Below, piece by piece: positions 61,884-64,000 of a stretch of 64,000 nucleotides of DNA. The translations under genes were made by a program, and so were the position numbers. Position 1 is the first letter of the stretch, and each line of letters opens with the position of its first letter. Under the pieces are notes generated by a model. It was not told the DNA's origin. It did not search any database and saw only the letters and a program-made list of their open reading frames with translations. Source of the stretch: Anaerolineales bacterium. Lineage in GTDB: Bacteria > Chloroflexota > Anaerolineae > JAAEKA01. The DNA lies in NCBI GenBank assembly GCA_020634615.1, contig JACKBI010000009.1, forward strand, positions 217,883 to 281,882, written 5' to 3'.

Positions 61884-63131
61884 TTATCGCCTTCTCCGTC
61901 GAGTGGCCGGCTCGACGTCCTGCGATCCGCCGCTGCCCGGCTCCGACCAAAGGAACTCCGTCCGGCCCAACACATCGGTCGGGTCGTCGCCGTTTACATC
62001 GACACTGCCGCTTTCTCCATCCGCGGACACAGCCGCGTCGGCGTCCAGCAGGCCGTACAGGCGCGCCACGCTGCGCCGGTGCTTCGACCATGTGTAGCGC
62101 TCGACTGACAGCCGCGCGTTGCTGGCCAGGCTTTCCGCCAGAAAGGGCCGCTTCAGCACACGCATCGTGGCCTCGGCCATGCGAGCCGCGTCGTCGGGCC
62201 GCACCAGCAGCCCGTCCACGCCGTCGTGCAACAACTCGGGAATGCCGCCGACATCGGTGCTCACGATCACGGTGCCGCTGGCAGCGGCCGTCAGCAACTG
62301 TTGTGGCAGGTTGTCCTCCCGGGCGGTAAACCAGAGGATACTGGCCTCGCGCAGCAGCTCTTCGCGCTGCCACGATGCCAACTCGGCGCGATAGGCAACT
62401 GCGCCGGCGATCTCGAGATCCGTGGCAGCTCTGGCAGTTACCTGCGCCAGCGATCCTTGCCCGACCATCATCAGCCGTGCTTCCGGCGCCAATTTGCGCA
62501 GGGCCGCCAGCGACCGCAGCGCCATCACCGGGTTGGCGTTCTCCTCCAGGTCGCCGATCCACAGGATCAGCACCGGCCATTCGGTTCGCGCCAGCACCGG
62601 GAAATGCTCCAGGCTGATCAGGTTGGGCACGACGCGCGCCTGCTGTCCGAACCGGCCGACGATTTCCTTGAGATAGTCTGTGGTGACCATCACGGCATCG
62701 GCCCGGCTCAGCAACGGCAGCACCCGGCGCCATGACCTGCGCAAAAACTCGCCGCTCTCGCCACCGGAAAGACTGACTACGACGCGCCGGCGATAGAGCC
62801 GGCCGATCAGCAGGGCCAGCATGACCGGCAGCCAGAACCCCCAACCGCTGACGGCGAACACATGGAGGATGTCGCTGCGCGGCGCCGCGGCCAGCAACCG
62901 CCAGGCCACCAGCACGATCTGTGCCAGCGGCAGCAGGTGGATTCCGATCAGCGGCAGGCGGCGCACGGCGCGCACGTCGGTGTTGACCCGCCGCACCCAG
63001 GCGCCTTCGCCCTGCAATGCCTGGCAAAACATCTCCACCTGTCCACTCAGCTCGCCTGCGCGCGGCGGAAACGGGCCGACAACGCAGACCCGCTTGCCTT
63101 GAAAGTTCGCACCCTGTTCAGCTATTGCCAT
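61884..63131 (-). CDS. GT4-family glycosyltransferase
   Basis: 415 residues from ATG 63131; a longer frame to 63230 runs through the promoter. GT-B fold retaining transferase: N-terminal Rossmann part (VCVVGPFPPRAGELSGQVEM, SLSGGESGEF), then the donor-binding half with VLILWIGDLEENANPVMAL, LLREASILWFTAREDNLPQQLL and TVIVSTDVGGIPELLHDGVDG. The usual ExxxxxxxE motif is replaced by ED-N-x-P-x-x-L-L-T-A. The C-terminal ~45 residues are an acidic/Ser-rich tail ending in Arg residues. The role in exopolysaccharide or glycolipid synthesis follows from the adjacent Alg13/14-like pair. Confidence 0.88.
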   Translation of the reverse strand: MAIAEQGANFQGKRVCVVGPFPPRAGELSGQVEMFCQALQGEGAWVRRVNTDVRAVRRLPLIGIHLLPLAQIVLVAWRLLAAAPRSDILHVFAVSGWGFWLPVMLALLIGRLYRRRVVVSLSGGESGEFLRRSWRRVLPLLSRADAVMVTTDYLKEIVGRFGQQARVVPNLISLEHFPVLARTEWPVLILWIGDLEENANPVMALRSLAALRKLAPEARLMMVGQGSLAQVTARAATDLEIAGAVAYRAELASWQREELLREASILWFTAREDNLPQQLLTAAASGTVIVSTDVGGIPELLHDGVDGLLVRPDDAARMAEATMRVLKRPFLAESLASNARLSVERYTWSKHRRSVARLYGLLDADAAVSADGESGSVDVNGDDPTDVLGRTEFLWSEPGSGGSQDVEPATRRRRR

Positions 63132-63141
63132 AACAGACCGC

Positions 63142-63170
63142 ATTGTACCATCGGCCACGCGCGGGCACAA
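63142..63170 (-). promoter_or_regulatory. Promoter of the GT4 gene, near-leaderless
   Basis: Minus strand TTGTGC (63165-63170), 17-base spacer, TACAAT (63142-63147). The ATG at 63131 is 10 bases beyond the -10 box. Confidence 0.5.
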
Positions 63171-63226
63171 TCCAGACGGCCCAGCGGGTTCGACCTGTCC
63201 ACGCTGCGCGGGGCGGATTCGCACCG

Positions 63227-63276
63227 TCATTCCGCGGAGGTGACACGCACCACGTCATGCCCGCGGAGGCGGGCAT
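63227..63276. repeat. Dispersed repeat (GTCATTCCCGCG family), copy 4, rearranged
   Basis: A truncated arm at 63227-63242 and a palindromic unit at 63254-63276 (GTCATGCCCGCG). Confidence 0.7.
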
Positions 63277-63316
63277 CCAGCACCCTCGTAACGAGGAAGT
63301 TCTTTCTCTGAAACTG

Positions 63317-63397
63317 GACAGGATTAACAGGATTGACAGGATTTCACACTTGTTCGTGAGGACAGATCTGATCCTGTTGATCCTGTAAATCCTGTCA
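63317..63397. repeat. ACAGGATT inverted array
   Basis: Three ~10-bp ACAGGATT-type units at 63317-63345 face three ATCCTGT units at 63371-63397, able to fold as a long imperfect hairpin. This motif occurs between genes in many unrelated bacteria. Confidence 0.8.
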
Positions 63398-63411
63398 AAA
63401 CTTCTCGCTGG

Positions 63412-63434
63412 ACTCCCGCCTACGCGGGAGTGAC
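63412..63434. repeat. Dispersed repeat arm overlapping the end of hisD
   Basis: One palindromic unit (ACTCCCGCCTACGCGGGAGT). It encodes the last codons (VTPA) and the TAG stop of hisD. Confidence 0.75.
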
Positions 63435-64000
63435 GGATACGTCGGACAGGCGGCGGGCGACGGCGGCGGCGTGGGCGGTGAGGCCCTCGGCTCTTGCCAG
63501 CGTTTCAGCCGCCGAGCCGATGGCTTGCAACGCGGTCTCGTTCAGCCCAATGACACTGACGATCTTGACGAAGTCCAGCACGTTGAGCGGGCTGGCGAAG
63601 CGCGCCGTGCCGCCGGTGGGCATGGTGTGGCTGGGACCGGCCACATAGTCGCCCAGCACCTCGAAGCTGCGCTCGCCCAGAAACACGCCGCCAGCGTTGC
63701 GCACCTGCCCTAGATGGCTCCACGGGTCGCGCACCAGCAGGCAGAGGTGTTCCGGCGCATAGACGTTGGCCAGCTCGAAGGCCTGCGCCAGGCTCTCGGT
63801 GACGACGATGCCGCTGTTGTTGGCCAGCGCGCCCTGGATGATCTCGGCCCGCTCCAGTTCCTCCAATTGCGACAGGGCCGCGGCCTGCACCAGCGTCGCC
63901 AGCCGCTTGCTGGGAGTCAGCAGAATCGCCGAGGCCAGCACGTCGTGCTCGGCTTGCGCCAGCAGATCAGCAGCGGCCAGTTGTGGATCGGCGCTGTCGT
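63420..64000 (-). CDS. hisD: Histidinol dehydrogenase, C-terminal part
   Basis: About 193 residues of the C-terminal part; the frame is open to the right edge of the window. HisD oxidises L-histidinol to L-histidine in two NAD-dependent steps. Visible landmarks: AEHDVLASAILLTPS, the catalytic Glu-His pair in NVYAPEHLCLLV, and GDYVAGPSHTMPTGGTARF followed by the C-terminal domain. The final residues and stop codon are supplied by a dispersed palindromic repeat, so the native C-terminus may have been trimmed. No other his gene is in the window. Confidence 0.95.
   Translation of the reverse strand, partial: DSADPQLAAADLLAQAEHDVLASAILLTPSKRLATLVQAAALSQLEELERAEIIQGALANNSGIVVTESLAQAFELANVYAPEHLCLLVRDPWSHLGQVRNAGGVFLGERSFEVLGDYVAGPSHTMPTGGTARFASPLNVLDFVKIVSVIGLNETALQAIGSAAETLARAEGLTAHAAAVARRLSDVSVTPA

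Overview
The window looks like chromosome from a GC-rich member of the Chloroflexota, most likely near the Anaerolineae/Caldilineae. This is inferred from gene content, not from a marker tree. The signs are: large SARP/BTAD-type regulators, lipoproteins with Pro/Thr/Ala-rich linkers after the lipobox, both GluRS and GlnRS, a corrinoid-protein activase, and many short palindromic intergenic repeats. No rRNA, tRNA, CRISPR array, transposase or phage gene was recognised.

Layout. 0-8.7 kb: the end of a sugar-type ABC binding protein, a membrane Cache-SpoIIE protein that has lost metal ligands, a multi-TM GAF protein, an MFS-HEAT fusion and two membrane-anchored alpha/beta hydrolases. 8.8-14.3 kb: a double-FAS1 lipoprotein, a peroxiredoxin-like gene with an in-frame UGA (probable selenocysteine) followed by an SDR, a secreted PPC-like protein, a BNR/Asp-box protein coupled to a MoaD-like protein, and a PNPOx-family protein. 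14.3-23 kb: housekeeping block ftsY-prfB (with the classical +1 frameshift) divergent from rnc, an RmlD-like SDR, a membrane protein, and smc. 23-32.8 kb: an EamA transporter, a protein made of about 18 zinc ribbons, a YdeI-family protein, then a corrinoid methyl-transfer set (RACo-like activase, corrinoid protein, homocysteine methyltransferase), a small membrane protein, fdhD and a DinB-like protein.

33-44 kb reads as an accessory island: a 1138-residue SARP-AAA-TPR regulator whose composition changes halfway, an OppA-like lipoprotein, two small secreted Ig-like proteins, two members of a small cytosolic family, a second BTAD regulator whose end is encoded by a palindromic element, a secreted protein of unknown function, and a secreted alkaline-phosphatase-superfamily protein. 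44-52 kb: a nitrilase-fold protein lacking catalytic residues, gltX, an OB-fold/YhaM-like protein, glnS, a LysM lipoprotein and a PlsC acyltransferase.

52-60.4 kb (minus strand) encodes one BMP-type importer: two permeases, a double-ABC ATPase, and a binding lipoprotein that fuses a PhnD-like domain to two near-identical BMP domains behind a ~260-nt leader. 60.7-63.1 kb holds an Alg13/Alg14-like split glycosyltransferase and a GT4 glycosyltransferase. The window ends inside hisD.

The observations most worth following are the Sec-containing peroxiredoxin-like protein with its bSECIS-like hairpin, the PhnD-BMP-BMP lipoprotein, the 18-ribbon protein, the split methionine-synthase-like set with an ATP-dependent activase, and a palindromic element with compensatory changes between two copies.
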